Shown: positions 49,977-59,079 of the stretch, in pieces | How positions within the stretch are numbered: position 1 is the stretch's first letter | Layout: the number at the start of each line of letters is the position of its first letter | DNA from: Clostridium putrefaciens | GTDB taxonomy: Bacteria > Bacillota > Clostridia > Clostridiales > Clostridiaceae | Direction: 5' to 3' | DNA: 64,000 nucleotides | NCBI RefSeq assembly: GCF_900461105.1 | Contig: NZ_UFWZ01000001.1 | Location: forward strand, 2,755,001-2,819,000 | Translations under genes and position numbers: made by a program | Notes under the pieces: generated by a model | Told to the model about the DNA's origin: nothing | Databases searched by the model: none | What the model saw: only the letters and a program-made list of their open reading frames with translations

Positions 49977-51170
49977 TTATTTTGTTATTGTAGTAACAAC
50001 TCCTGATCCAACTGTTCTTCCGCCTTCTCTTATAGCAAATCTTAAACCTTCATCCATAGCTACTGGATTGATTAGTTCAACATTCATATCTATATGATCT
50101 CCAGGCATTACCATTTCCATTCCGTCTGGTAATTTGATTGATCCTGTTACATCTGTTGTTCTGAAATAAAATTGTGGTCTATATCCATCGAAGAATGGTG
50201 TATGTCTTCCGCCTTCTTCTTTTTTAAGTACATATACTTGACCTACAAACTTGTTGTGTGGGTTTACACTACCTGGTTTTGCAAGTACTTGACCTCTTTC
50301 TATTTCTGCTCTTTGTATTCCTCTTAATAGAACTCCTACATTATCCCCTGCCATTGCTTGGTCTAGTAACTTTCTGAACATTTCTACTCCTGTTACTACT
50401 ACCTTTCTCTTGTCTTCAGATAATCCTACTAATTCTACTTCTTCTCCAACCTTTAAAATCCCAGTTTCAACTCTTCCTGTTGCAACTGTTCCTCTACCTG
50501 TAATTGTAAATACATCTTCTACTGGCATTAAGAACGGTTTATCAGTTGCTCTTTCTGGTGTTGGAATATAGCTATCTATTGCTTCCATTAAGTCTAATAT
50601 AGGCTTAATAGCTACTTCATCTGTTGGGTTTTCTAATGCTTTTAATGCTGATCCTGCTACTATTGGTGTATCGTCTCCTGGGAAATCATATTCACTTAAT
50701 AGTTCTCTAACTTCCATTTCAACTAATTCTAATAATTCTGGATCATCTACCATATCTGCCTTGTTTAAGAATACTACTATATAACCAACACCTACTCTAG
50801 ATGCTAATAATATATGTTCTCTTGTTTGTGGCATTGGACCATCCGCTGCTGATACAACTAAGATAGCTCCATCCATTTGTGCTGCACCTGTAATCATATT
50901 CTTTACATAGTCAGCATGACCTGGACAGTCCACGTGTGCATAATGTCTATTTTCTGTTTCATATTCTACGTGAGAAGTATTGATTGTTATTCCTCTTTCC
51001 TTCTCCTCTGGTGCCTTATCTATTTGATCATACTTAAATGCTTCTGCAAATCCTCTGCTAGCTAATACTGATGTTATAGCTGCTGTTAATGTTGTCTTAC
51101 CGTGGTCTACGTGACCTATTGTTCCAATATTAACGTGTGGTTTACTTCTTTCAAATTTTGCTTTTGACAT
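49977..51170 (-). CDS. tuf: elongation factor Tu (copy 2)
   Basis: The 397-residue product is identical to copy 1. Over 1194 bases only two silent differences exist (50844 C against 34821 T; 51102 G against 35079 A). The identity extends about 15 bases upstream to the ribosome binding site and then stops. It is encoded after tRNA-Thr and before rpmG, like tufB in E. coli. Confidence 0.99.
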   Translation of the reverse strand: MSKAKFERSKPHVNIGTIGHVDHGKTTLTAAITSVLASRGFAEAFKYDQIDKAPEEKERGITINTSHVEYETENRHYAHVDCPGHADYVKNMITGAAQMDGAILVVSAADGPMPQTREHILLASRVGVGYIVVFLNKADMVDDPELLELVEMEVRELLSEYDFPGDDTPIVAGSALKALENPTDEVAIKPILDLMEAIDSYIPTPERATDKPFLMPVEDVFTITGRGTVATGRVETGILKVGEEVELVGLSEDKRKVVVTGVEMFRKLLDQAMAGDNVGVLLRGIQRAEIERGQVLAKPGSVNPHNKFVGQVYVLKKEEGGRHTPFFDGYRPQFYFRTTDVTGSIKLPDGMEMVMPGDHIDMNVELINPVAMDEGLRFAIREGGRTVGSGVVTTITK

Positions 51171-51241
51171 TTGTAAATTCCTCCTATCCTTTATTAGATT
51201 TTGCAATAAACTTTGCCTAGTGTGTTGTAATTCCTATTTAT

Positions 51242-51317
51242 TGGAGCCCACGATCGGGATCGAACCGACTACCTCCACCTTACCAAGGTGACGCTCTACC
51301 TACTGAGCTACATGGGC
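51242..51317 (-). tRNA. tRNA-Thr (anticodon GGT)
   Basis: The 76-nt cloverleaf has acceptor stem GCCCATG/CGTGGGC, D-loop TAGCTCAGTAGGTAGAGC, anticodon stem CACCT/AGGTG with loop TTGGTAA, T-arm GTCGGTTCGATCCCGAT, and an encoded CCA. It precedes tuf copy 2 in the same transcript. Confidence 0.97.
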
Positions 51318-51331
51318 AACATTACTGAATT

Positions 51332-51417
51332 TAGAAACAGATTGGTTAATCCTTTGTGCGAAATAATATTTAATATACTATTACAGCTGTTTCTATTCAA
51401 CTACATATGATTAACCA
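51332..51417 (-). repeat. interleaved complementary segments in the tRNA-Thr-tuf leader
   Basis: In transcript order: TGGTTAATC (51409-51417), TAGAAACAG (51387-51395), GATTAACCA (51343-51351), CTGTTTCTA (51332-51340). First pairs with third and second with fourth (9 bp each), giving a pseudoknot or two exclusive folds. Confidence 0.75.
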
Positions 51418-51425
51418 CTTTTTTG

Positions 51426-51454
51426 ATTTTACTACTATTTTTCTTCTATGTCAA
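51426..51454 (-). promoter_or_regulatory. tRNA-Thr-tuf promoter
   Basis: Minus strand: -35 TTGACA (51449-51454), 17-base spacer, -10 TAAAAT (51426-51431), about 100 bases before the tRNA. Confidence 0.88.
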
Positions 51455-51469
51455 TATTTTTTGTGCAAA

Positions 51470-52111
51470 TTATCTGTTATTTAAACACTTCTCTAATTTT
51501 CGCTTAACTCTTTGGAGAGCATTATCTATAGACTTCGCACGTCTATCTAAATCGCAAGCTATCTCTTGGTAAGACCTTCCATCTAAATATGACATCAAAA
51601 CTTCCATTTCTAAATCCGAGAGAACCTTTCCTATTTCCTTTTCTATACGATTCATCTCTTCTTTGCTTATTAAAAGTTCTTCAGGGTCTGTTATCTTTAT
51701 ATTAGATATAACATCTAATAATGTTCTATCTGATTCTTCTTCATATATAGGTTTATTTAGAGATATATAAGTATTTAGTGGGATATGTTTTTGACGGGTA
51801 GCTGTCTTTATGGCGGTTATTATTTGCCTAGTTACGCAAAGTTCTACGAAGGCTTTAAATGATGCCAATTTATCGGGTCTAAAATCCCTTATGGCTTTAT
51901 ATAGCCCTATCATGCCTTCTTGATATATATCTTCTCGATCTGCACCTATCAAAAAATAAGATTTAGCTTTCATCTTCACAAAATTTTCATACTTATTTAT
52001 AAGGTATTCCTCGGCTCTTAAATCACCTTTTTTTATCTCTGCTACTATTTCTTCATCAAGCATATCCTTATATAAAGATGTGCTCTTGTACATAACGCCC
52101 CCATTTTCCAT
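51470..52111 (-). CDS. sigH: RNA polymerase sigma-H factor
   Basis: The 213-residue sigma factor has region 2 (LINKYENFVKMKAKSYFLIGADREDIYQEGMIGLYKAIRDFRP) and region 4 (LDGRSYQEIACDLDRRAKSIDNALQRVKRKL). SigH directs early sporulation genes including spo0A. Two starts are possible: ATG 52111 after GGAGGGG, or ATG 52093 after GGGGG. A sigma-A promoter precedes it. Confidence 0.96.
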   Translation of the reverse strand: MENGGVMYKSTSLYKDMLDEEIVAEIKKGDLRAEEYLINKYENFVKMKAKSYFLIGADREDIYQEGMIGLYKAIRDFRPDKLASFKAFVELCVTRQIITAIKTATRQKHIPLNTYISLNKPIYEEESDRTLLDVISNIKITDPEELLISKEEMNRIEKEIGKVLSDLEMEVLMSYLDGRSYQEIACDLDRRAKSIDNALQRVKRKLEKCLNNR

Positions 52112-52146
52112 AGTTCCCCCTCCAAATCCTGTACATCATGTATTTA

Positions 52147-52176
52147 ATTATAGTCCAGTAGAACACGTTAAGTCAA
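52147..52176 (-). promoter_or_regulatory. sigH promoter
   Basis: Minus strand: -35 TTGACT (52171-52176), 18-base spacer, -10 TATAAT (52147-52152), within the 71-base gap before sigH. Confidence 0.85.
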
Positions 52177-52182
52177 GTTATT

Positions 52183-52692
52183 TCAATGGCTTCTACGCAT
52201 TTTCTCAAGTTCTTCCAGTACATTTTTTTGTATCCTATCTTCTAGGGGGTTTTTTTTAGAAAACTTATGTTTTTTATAACTAGATGTTACTTCCTCTTGC
52301 ATACTTTTTAACTTGTGATAAAATTCTAAGGATGATATCCTTATTGCACCTCTTTGGAAAATCACTTGTTGCTCTAATGAATCAGATGTAACTACTTCTA
52401 CCTCTGTTTTTCGACCTATGTTATTTACTGACTTTTCTATATAGCTGTCAGCAGTTTCACCTTCTTTTGTGAAAACTACAATAACATTTCCTACTTTTTC
52501 TGTCTTTTCTATAGAACCCTTCACCTTATGGGCATCGAAAACTAAAAATATTTTATATCCTTTAAATGATGAGTAATTTTGCATATAATCTATAAGATTT
52601 TGCCTTGCAGTTTCATAACTATACTCTTTTATATCTCGAAGAGTAGGCCAGCTATTGATTATATTGTAACCATCAACAAAAATAATTTTCAC
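52183..52692 (-). CDS. rae1: NYN-domain endoribonuclease Rae1 (YacP)
   Basis: The 169-residue PIN-like NYN protein begins MKIIFVDGYNIINSWPTL with the active-site aspartate. It continues with LVFDAHKVKG and VVTSDSLEQQ acidic motifs. In Bacillus Rae1 cuts mRNA at the ribosomal A site. The GTG start lies 2 bases after the rlmB stop, so translation is coupled. Confidence 0.88.
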   Translation of the reverse strand: MKIIFVDGYNIINSWPTLRDIKEYSYETARQNLIDYMQNYSSFKGYKIFLVFDAHKVKGSIEKTEKVGNVIVVFTKEGETADSYIEKSVNNIGRKTEVEVVTSDSLEQQVIFQRGAIRISSLEFYHKLKSMQEEVTSSYKKHKFSKKNPLEDRIQKNVLEELEKMRRSH

Positions 52693-52694
52693 AA

Positions 52695-53483
52695 TTACTT
52701 TTCAATTCTCTTTTTTAAAACTTCATACATTAATATTCCTGCTGCTACTGATGCGTTAAGAGAATTTAATTTACCAGCCATAGGTATACTTACAACCACA
52801 TCGCATTTATCACGTGTTAGTTTAGATATCCCCTTGCCTTCATTACCTATAACAATTGCAATAGCTCCTCCTAGATCCACCTTATGACTATACTCATCAC
52901 CATTCATGTCTGCACCATAAATCCATAAACCCTTTTCTTTTAATGTATCTATAGCTGAATTAATATTTGTAACCTTAGCTATCTTCATATATTCTGCAGC
53001 TCCAGCTGATGTCTTGTAAACTGTTGTAGTTACTCCAACACTTCTTCTTTTAGGTATTATTATGCCATGCGCACCACATAGCTCTGCTGTCCTTATTATT
53101 GATCCTAGATTATGCGGATCTTCAATTTCATCTAAAACAATTATAAATGGATCTTCATTCTTTTCTTTTGCATATTCTAGTATTTCCTCTATAGTGTTGT
53201 AAATATAAGGCGTTACAATTGCTATAACCCCTTGGTGACTCCCAGTTTGAGACATTGAATCTAGCTTTTTTCTATCAACTTCTTTAACTACTATAGATTT
53301 TTCTTTAGCCATAGCTAGTATAGATGTTATTGAACCTTCTTTATCACCTTTTGCCACTAATAGTTGTTCTATAGTCTTCCCAGATTTCAAAACTTCTATA
53401 ACCGCATTTCTTCCTTCTATTAAATCTTCTCTTTCTTTTACTTCTTGATGTTTATCTTCTAAATGTATCTTATTTTCTCTCAT
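52695..53483 (-). CDS. rlmB: 23S rRNA (guanosine-2'-O-)-methyltransferase RlmB (SpoU family)
   Basis: The 262-residue protein has an N-terminal L30e-like substrate domain (EGRNAVIEVLKSG) and a SPOUT knot domain with DEIEDPHNLGSIIRTAE, IVIGNEGKGIS and IPMAGKLNSLNASVAAGI motifs. It overlaps mrnC by 14 bases. Confidence 0.94.
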   Translation of the reverse strand: MRENKIHLEDKHQEVKEREDLIEGRNAVIEVLKSGKTIEQLLVAKGDKEGSITSILAMAKEKSIVVKEVDRKKLDSMSQTGSHQGVIAIVTPYIYNTIEEILEYAKEKNEDPFIIVLDEIEDPHNLGSIIRTAELCGAHGIIIPKRRSVGVTTTVYKTSAGAAEYMKIAKVTNINSAIDTLKEKGLWIYGADMNGDEYSHKVDLGGAIAIVIGNEGKGISKLTRDKCDVVVSIPMAGKLNSLNASVAAGILMYEVLKKRIEK

Positions 53484-53919
53484 TACTGTTCTCCTTAACT
53501 ACTTTTAGCGTCAAATCTAATTTTATAGATCTTTCTAAAATAAAACTTAATCTTTCGTTTTGTTCTGTTAAATACAAATAACCCAAAAGAGCCTCAAATC
53601 CTGTTGCGTTTTTATAATCTATAACCTCAGCATTTTTAGGAATTGTATGCGACTTGGCATTTCGTCCTCTTTTATAAACACAAAATTCTTCATCACTTAG
53701 TTCTTCTTTGATCAAATTAATTATTTTGCTTTGAGATGCTGCTTTTACATATCCTATGGCTTTAACATGTATCTTGTGTGCTGATAGCTCACCATTTTGT
53801 TCTAGTATGTAATTTCTTATAAACAGTTCAAATACTGCGTCTCCTATTAGAGCTAAAGTTAATGAACTTAATCTAGTTGCTTCTTTAACATCATACTTTT
53901 TGTGTTTTAAATATTCCAT
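53470..53919 (-). CDS. mrnC: mini-ribonuclease 3
   Basis: The 149-residue RNase III catalytic domain lacks a double-stranded-RNA-binding domain. It shows LSSLTLALIGDAVFELFIRNY and the second acidic motif ATGFEALLGYLYL. It matures 23S rRNA in Bacillus. ATG after AAGGAG. Confidence 0.94.
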   Translation of the reverse strand: MEYLKHKKYDVKEATRLSSLTLALIGDAVFELFIRNYILEQNGELSAHKIHVKAIGYVKAASQSKIINLIKEELSDEEFCVYKRGRNAKSHTIPKNAEVIDYKNATGFEALLGYLYLTEQNERLSFILERSIKLDLTLKVVKENSNERK

Positions 53920-54085
53920 ATTAATTCTCCTTGAATTCTTTTAGATAGTCTAATTATTACTCATATTTGCAATAATCTCAACTAAAATATATCATTAACC
54001 TAATTTTATTAGATAATATAACAAATAATTTAACTTTTCTCTGTAAAAACAAATCAATAATTATAAACTTTATAGTTTTATTAAA
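53920..54085. other. non-coding gap between rpsD paralog and mrnC
   Basis: The stretch is very AT-rich and contains no recognisable gene. A promoter for mrnC is expected here but none stands out. Confidence 0.4.
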
Positions 54086-54131
54086 AAAACTCTAAATTCA
54101 TCCTTTGTATGGATAATGAATTTAGAGTTTT
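54086..54131 (-). terminator. terminator of the second rpsD
   Basis: AAAACTCTAAATTCAT pairs perfectly over 16 bp with ATGAATTTAGAGTTTT, followed by seven U. The gene is therefore a stand-alone unit. Confidence 0.93.
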
Positions 54132-54154
54132 AAATATTTCTTTTTATTTAATTT

Positions 54155-54748
54155 TTATTTAGAGTAATATTCAACAATTAATTGCTCATTTATCTCTATT
54201 GGCAATTCATGTCTTTCAGGTAACTTACATAACTTTCCCTTAAAGTTTTCCTCATCTTTTTCTATATAAGATAAACTAAGTGAATAAACATTTTGAAAGT
54301 TCTCTTTGAATATACTTATCTTTTGTGATGATGCCTTAAGAGATACTTCTTCTCCTACATTAACTGCATAGGATGGTATATCTACCTTTTTACCATCAAC
54401 TTCTATATGTCCATGACTTACCATCTGCCTTGATTGTCTAATTGATGACGCTAAACCCATTCTATATACTATGTTATCTAATCTACATTCTAGGCTTACA
54501 AGTAAAACCTCTCCAGTCATTTCTTTGCTTTTTAAAGCCTTATCTACGTATATTTTAAATTGTTTTTCTAAGACACCATAATAAGCTCTAAGTCTTTGTT
54601 TTTCTAATAATTGAACTCCGTAATCAGACAACTTTTTATCCGCTCTACTAGTTCCCCTTGCTTCTCTTTTCATTGCCTTTGGATGACCACTAACATTTAA
54701 CCCAAGTCTTCTACACTGTTTAAATCGTGGTCCCATCATTTTCGCCAT
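54155..54748 (-). CDS. rpsD: 30S ribosomal protein S4, cysteine-free (C-) paralog
   Basis: The 197-residue S4 starts [21 protein letters not shown] at the ATG at 54748 after GGAGG. It lacks the four-cysteine knuckle of the copy at 19192 but keeps the S4 domain ([32 protein letters not shown]). C- paralogs replace zinc-binding ribosomal proteins when zinc is scarce. A Fur/Zur-type box covers its -35, so zinc-controlled expression is likely. It is monocistronic and out of the ribosomal clusters. Confidence 0.95.
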   Translation of the reverse strand: MAKMMGPRFKQCRRLGLNVSGHPKAMKREARGTSRADKKLSDYGVQLLEKQRLRAYYGVLEKQFKIYVDKALKSKEMTGEVLLVSLECRLDNIVYRMGLASSIRQSRQMVSHGHIEVDGKKVDIPSYAVNVGEEVSLKASSQKISIFKENFQNVYSLSLSYIEKDEENFKGKLCKLPERHELPIEINEQLIVEYYSK

Positions 54749-54798
54749 AATATACCTCCATATAAATGAATTGCCGCGGTAAATTATTGCCTTTAAAT

Positions 54799-54836
54799 AA
54801 TATATCACATTATTTCTTTATTGAAAATGATTATCA
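54799..54836 (-). promoter_or_regulatory. promoter and Fur/Zur-type operator of the C- rpsD
   Basis: The box at 54822-54836 (plus strand TGAAAATGATTATCA) fits the 7-1-7 Fur-family consensus TGATAATnATTATCA at all but one position. It contains the -35 TTTTCA (54822-54827); a 17-base spacer leads to -10 TATATT (54799-54804). Bound protein would block polymerase. Zur is inferred from the gene; Fur or PerR are alternatives. Confidence 0.75.
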
Positions 54837-54915
54837 TCTTCCTTTATTCCTTGTTACATAAGTTTAATTTGCTTATTCTAACAATCTCTATTAAATACTT
54901 AGGTTTTAAATTTAA

Positions 54916-56700
54916 TTATTGTTTTACTGGATTAATAGCCATTTGATTAAATATTTGTTGAAATAACTCTTTAGCAACTGGAGATGCAATAACACCTCCG
55001 AAATGTTCTCCTTCTGGTTCATCAATACTTACAAAAACGCTTATTTTAGGATTATCATAAGGCGCTGCTCCAATAAATGATGCTATATACTTACCTTCTA
55101 CATAACCTTTTCCACCTATCTTAGCCTTTTGGGCCGTTCCAGTTTTCCCCGCTATTCCAAGTCCCTCTATATAGGCTTGCTTACCAGATCCCTTAGATAC
55201 AGTCTCTTCTAGCATTTTAGCTACTGAGTTTGATGTAACTTTACTTATAACTTGTCTTTGATTTTTTTCTTCATAAGGCTTAGACACCGTTATGCCTCCA
55301 TTTTTATCTGCACCAACAATTTCTTTCATTAAGTGTGGAGTGGAGTATATGCCATCATTCATTATGGTGTTTAGTGCTGCTAATATTTGTATAGGTGAAG
55401 CTGCATCGGTTTGTCCAAAGGATATGGTTGCAAGGTCTAGATCAGTCATTTGGTCTGTAGGCTTAATTATTCCCGATGCCTCTCCTGTTAGATCTATACC
55501 CGAAGGTTTTCCAAAACCAAAGTCATATATATATTTATTTAGTCTTTCTTGACCTATTCTTCTACCTAATTCTATGAATCCAGGATTACAAGAATTCTCC
55601 AAGATATCTATTAGCTTCTCCGCCCCGTGACCAGTCTCTTTCCAGCACTTTAATTTTGTTCCATTGACTATAGTAAACCCATTACAATAAAAGTCATCAT
55701 TGACAAATGTCACCTTTTCTTCTAACGCAGCAGAAATTGTAGTTATCTTAAAGGTAGATCCAGGTTCAAAAACATCATTGACAGCCTTATTTCTCCATAG
55801 TTGTTGCAATCTTTCATTATCCACTATGCCCATTCTCGGATCATTTAGGTTAAAGTCTGGTTTATTAACCATAGCTAATACTTCCCCATTTCTAGGATTG
55901 GTTACAATAATTGTTACGCCTTTAGCTTTAGTATCTTTTAGGGCTTTATCTGCGATTGTTTGAGCTATATATTGTATGTTTTCATCTATAGTTAAAATTA
56001 CATCTTTACCATTTACAGCTTCTGTATAAACAACATCTTCATAGGGCAACTCCGAAGCATTTTTATCTAATTCAGCTATTCTTATACCAGACAACCCCAT
56101 CAGTTCTTTATCATAATACTTTTCTAAGCCAAAAACGCCTTCACCTTCTAAGTCTACTATTCCAAGTGCGTGAGCTAAAAAGTTATTATTAGGATAAAGC
56201 CTTGTAGAATCATTTTCGATTATCATGAAGTTATACCTTTTAGTTTTTCTAATTTCTCTAAGCTTATCTATTTTATCCTTTTCTATTTTTCTTTCTAAAG
56301 TCATCCCCCTTAATAGCCTACCATTATTATCTGTTTTATCAAGCATAGATATCACTTTGTTATTGTCTATACTTAGAGCTTCTGAGATTTCTTCTGACAC
56401 TTCCTCTTTAGTTCTTTTGTATCTTACACAATATTCCTGCATGGCTAATAAATCTAAATTAACTTTATATACATCAGCACTTACGGCAAGTTCTCTTCCA
56501 TTTCTATCTAATATGCTCCCTCTTTTAGGTGATATTTTAGCCTCATTTATAAATTGCCTTTCTGCCTTATTACCCAAAAATTCACCTTGTATAACCATCC
56601 TTCTAAAAAGTTGTACTGATAAAAGGAGAAATACAAGTAAATATATTATAAATGTTGCCTTTATTCGAATAGGCTTTATTTTAATCTTCTTATTTCTCAT
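54916..56700 (-). CDS. class B penicillin-binding protein (FtsI/SpoVD family, no PASTA domain)
   Basis: The 594-residue protein has a membrane anchor (residues 15-32), a dimerisation domain starting PKRGSILDRNG, and a transpeptidase domain with SxxK Ser315-Thr-Phe-Lys318, SxN Ser370-Cys-Asn372 and KTG Lys519-Thr-Gly521. It cross-links peptidoglycan. SpoVD-type proteins usually end in a PASTA domain; this one stops soon after KTG, which favours a vegetative FtsI-like or a spore-cortex variant. Its place between cysS and rpsD is unusual. Confidence 0.9.
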   Translation of the reverse strand: MRNKKIKIKPIRIKATFIIYLLVFLLLSVQLFRRMVIQGEFLGNKAERQFINEAKISPKRGSILDRNGRELAVSADVYKVNLDLLAMQEYCVRYKRTKEEVSEEISEALSIDNNKVISMLDKTDNNGRLLRGMTLERKIEKDKIDKLREIRKTKRYNFMIIENDSTRLYPNNNFLAHALGIVDLEGEGVFGLEKYYDKELMGLSGIRIAELDKNASELPYEDVVYTEAVNGKDVILTIDENIQYIAQTIADKALKDTKAKGVTIIVTNPRNGEVLAMVNKPDFNLNDPRMGIVDNERLQQLWRNKAVNDVFEPGSTFKITTISAALEEKVTFVNDDFYCNGFTIVNGTKLKCWKETGHGAEKLIDILENSCNPGFIELGRRIGQERLNKYIYDFGFGKPSGIDLTGEASGIIKPTDQMTDLDLATISFGQTDAASPIQILAALNTIMNDGIYSTPHLMKEIVGADKNGGITVSKPYEEKNQRQVISKVTSNSVAKMLEETVSKGSGKQAYIEGLGIAGKTGTAQKAKIGGKGYVEGKYIASFIGAAPYDNPKISVFVSIDEPEGEHFGGVIASPVAKELFQQIFNQMAINPVKQ

Positions 56701-56772
56701 TTGTTTATTCCCCCTATATAATCCTTAGAACACTAAAAATTTCTATAGTAATTATATGGTTATTCACTAGGC

Positions 56773-58173
56773 CTAATTGTACTTTTTCCACCTTACTCCC
56801 TGGGGTGTATCTTCTAAAACTATACCCATGTCTTTAAGTTCATCTCGTATCTTATCTGATAAAGACCAATCCTTATCTCTTCTTGCTTTCTCCCTTTGTT
56901 CAATTAACTTTTCCACTTCTTCTTTTAAATTCATCTTAGTGGACTTTTGAAGAATCCCAAGTGGTGAACCTAAATCTCTTATAAGGTTTAAAGCGTAATT
57001 AATCATATATTTAGACGACTTTATATCTAGATTACTATTTAAATCTCGAATCAAATCAAATATAACAGATATTCCATCCGCAGTATTAAAATCGTCATCC
57101 ATCTTCATCATAAACTTCTCTTTGTATCCCTTTATATGATCTATATATACCTTTTCCTTTTCATTAATATTATCTTCATTTACTTCTTCTAAAAGACTTT
57201 CTAAATTACCTATAGCATTATAAAGCCTTTCTACCGATGCCTTCGCTGAATCTAAAAGTTCCATAGTAAAGTTTAGTTGTGTTCTATAATGCCCAGAAAG
57301 CATGAAAAATCTTACCACATCCGAATCATAACTTTCCAATATATCACGAGTTGTAAAAAAGTTATTCAATGATTTTGACATCTTTTGATTGTTTATATTT
57401 ATAAAGGCCGAATGCACCCAATAATTCGCAAATGATTTTCCACTTCTAGATTCACTTTGTGCTATTTCATTTTCATGATGTGGGAATACAAGATCAGATC
57501 CTCCAGCATGAATATCAATAGTTTCACCTAATATATTATGTGCCATGCAAGAGCATTCAATATGCCATCCAGGTCTTCCCATTCCCCATGGACTCTCCCA
57601 GGCAGGTTCCCCTTCTTTTTTATTTTTCCATAGAGCAAAATCCATAGGATCCTGCTTCTTATCTCCTATTTCTATCCTAGCTCCTGCCTGCAAATCATCT
57701 ATGTTTTGTCCTGATAGTTTGCCATAGCCATTAAATTTCTTTGTGCTAAAGTAAACATCTCCATCTGCCTCGTATGCATATCCCTTATCCACAAGATCTG
57801 ATATAAAGCTTACTATTTGATCTATGTGTTCTGTCGCTCTAGGATTAAAGCTAGCTCTTTCTATATTTAATGCATCAGCATCTTTGTAGTATTCATTTAT
57901 ATATTTATCCCCTAAAGACTTTACTGTAGTTTTTTCTTCATTAGCCTTTTTTATCATTTTATCGTCTATATCTGTAAAGTTTTGAACATAATTCACCTTA
58001 TATCCACTATATTCAAGGTATCTCCTTAAAGTATCGAAAACAATAAATGTTCTTGCGTTACCTATATGGAAAAGGTTGTATACAGTAGGTCCACAAACAT
58101 ACATCTTTATTTCTCCTTCTGTCAAAGGAACAAATTCTTCTTTTCTTCTATTTAATGTATTATATAATTTCAT
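56773..58173 (-). CDS. cysS: cysteinyl-tRNA synthetase
   Basis: The 466-residue class I synthetase has Cys27 ([10 protein letters not shown]), HIGH-type HIGN at residues 36-39, the zinc ligands WHIECSCMA and [10 protein letters not shown], and KMSKS ([11 protein letters not shown]). It charges tRNA-Cys. The ATG at 58173 follows GGAGGGG; upstream in-frame codons to 58218 have no ribosome binding site. It is separated from ispD by about 90 bases with no T-box. Confidence 0.97.
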   Translation of the reverse strand: MKLYNTLNRRKEEFVPLTEGEIKMYVCGPTVYNLFHIGNARTFIVFDTLRRYLEYSGYKVNYVQNFTDIDDKMIKKANEEKTTVKSLGDKYINEYYKDADALNIERASFNPRATEHIDQIVSFISDLVDKGYAYEADGDVYFSTKKFNGYGKLSGQNIDDLQAGARIEIGDKKQDPMDFALWKNKKEGEPAWESPWGMGRPGWHIECSCMAHNILGETIDIHAGGSDLVFPHHENEIAQSESRSGKSFANYWVHSAFININNQKMSKSLNNFFTTRDILESYDSDVVRFFMLSGHYRTQLNFTMELLDSAKASVERLYNAIGNLESLLEEVNEDNINEKEKVYIDHIKGYKEKFMMKMDDDFNTADGISVIFDLIRDLNSNLDIKSSKYMINYALNLIRDLGSPLGILQKSTKMNLKEEVEKLIEQREKARRDKDWSLSDKIRDELKDMGIVLEDTPQGVRWKKYN

Positions 58174-58266
58174 AATTCCCCTCCATTTAAGCCTATATAA
58201 ATTTTCTAATCTATCCAAATTAAATTATATCATAATTGAAAACTATATATAAGTACTACTATATAG

Positions 58267-58953
58267 CTATCTTCCATTAATTATAAGCTCCGCAATTGTT
58301 AGATCTTCTTTAGTTGTAACTTTTATATTATCATAGCTTCCCTCATAAATGAAAATCTTATGACCTATAATCTCTAAGGCAGCAGTATCGTCTGTTACTA
58401 ATATCTTATTCTCTCTAATGTAGTTATGTCCTTCTAATATGGTAGAATATTTAAAGCATTGAGGTGTTTGTATTGCTACTAATTCGTCTCTTTTTAGAGT
58501 AGCCTTTGAAAATCCATGCTCGTCTATAACTTTTATGGTATCTTTAACCTTAACCCCAGGTGCGGACCCACCATACAAAGATGCATATCTTATTCCATCT
58601 TTTATTATATCATCACTAACAAAAGGTCTTGCGCCATCATGAATAAGCACAACTTCACAATCTTTCATTGAAACCAATCCATTGTAAACTGAATCCTGCC
58701 TTTCTCTACCACCTTTAACAATAATAATAGGTTTACTATAGTTATATCTTTTCAGTATATCCCCCTCAAAATATCTAACTTCATCCTCTGGTAACACTAA
58801 ATATATATCATCTATATCAGAGCACATTGAAAACTTCTCTAAAGTATGATGTATTAAAGGTTTTTCTTGAATATTTAAAAATTGTTTGCTTTTATCACTA
58901 TTCATCCTCTTACCTTTTCCACCAGCGACTATAAGAGCATTAACCTTACCCAT
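58267..58953 (-). CDS. ispD: 2-C-methyl-D-erythritol 4-phosphate cytidylyltransferase
   Basis: The 228-residue MEP-pathway enzyme has the nucleotide-binding ALIVAGGKGKRMNSDKSKQF motif, VLIHDGARPFV and TDDTAALE segments. It makes CDP-methylerythritol for isoprenoids. ispF is not adjacent, unlike in Bacillus. ATG after GGGGGAG. Confidence 0.95.
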   Translation of the reverse strand: MGKVNALIVAGGKGKRMNSDKSKQFLNIQEKPLIHHTLEKFSMCSDIDDIYLVLPEDEVRYFEGDILKRYNYSKPIIIVKGGRERQDSVYNGLVSMKDCEVVLIHDGARPFVSDDIIKDGIRYASLYGGSAPGVKVKDTIKVIDEHGFSKATLKRDELVAIQTPQCFKYSTILEGHNYIRENKILVTDDTAALEIIGHKIFIYEGSYDNIKVTTKEDLTIAELIINGR

Positions 58954-59016
58954 AGATATCTCCCCCTTAATTAATAACCTAATTACTATGTAATATATAT
59001 AACTTTATATTACAAT

Positions 59017-59043
59017 AATACCCCTACATAAAAATAGGGGTAT
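59017..59043 (-). terminator. hairpin after the PIN/TRAM gene
   Basis: ATACCCCTA pairs with TAGGGGTAT around an 8-base loop, with a weak U-tract. Probable partial terminator before ispD. Confidence 0.6.
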
Positions 59044-59079
59044 CATTATATTTATAAAGTTCATTAATTTAAACTTATA

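Noticed and set aside
58174-58266. Possible T-box leader before cysS
   Set aside because: Only about 90 bases, no T-box AGGGTGGnACCGCG-like sequence and no terminator hairpin.
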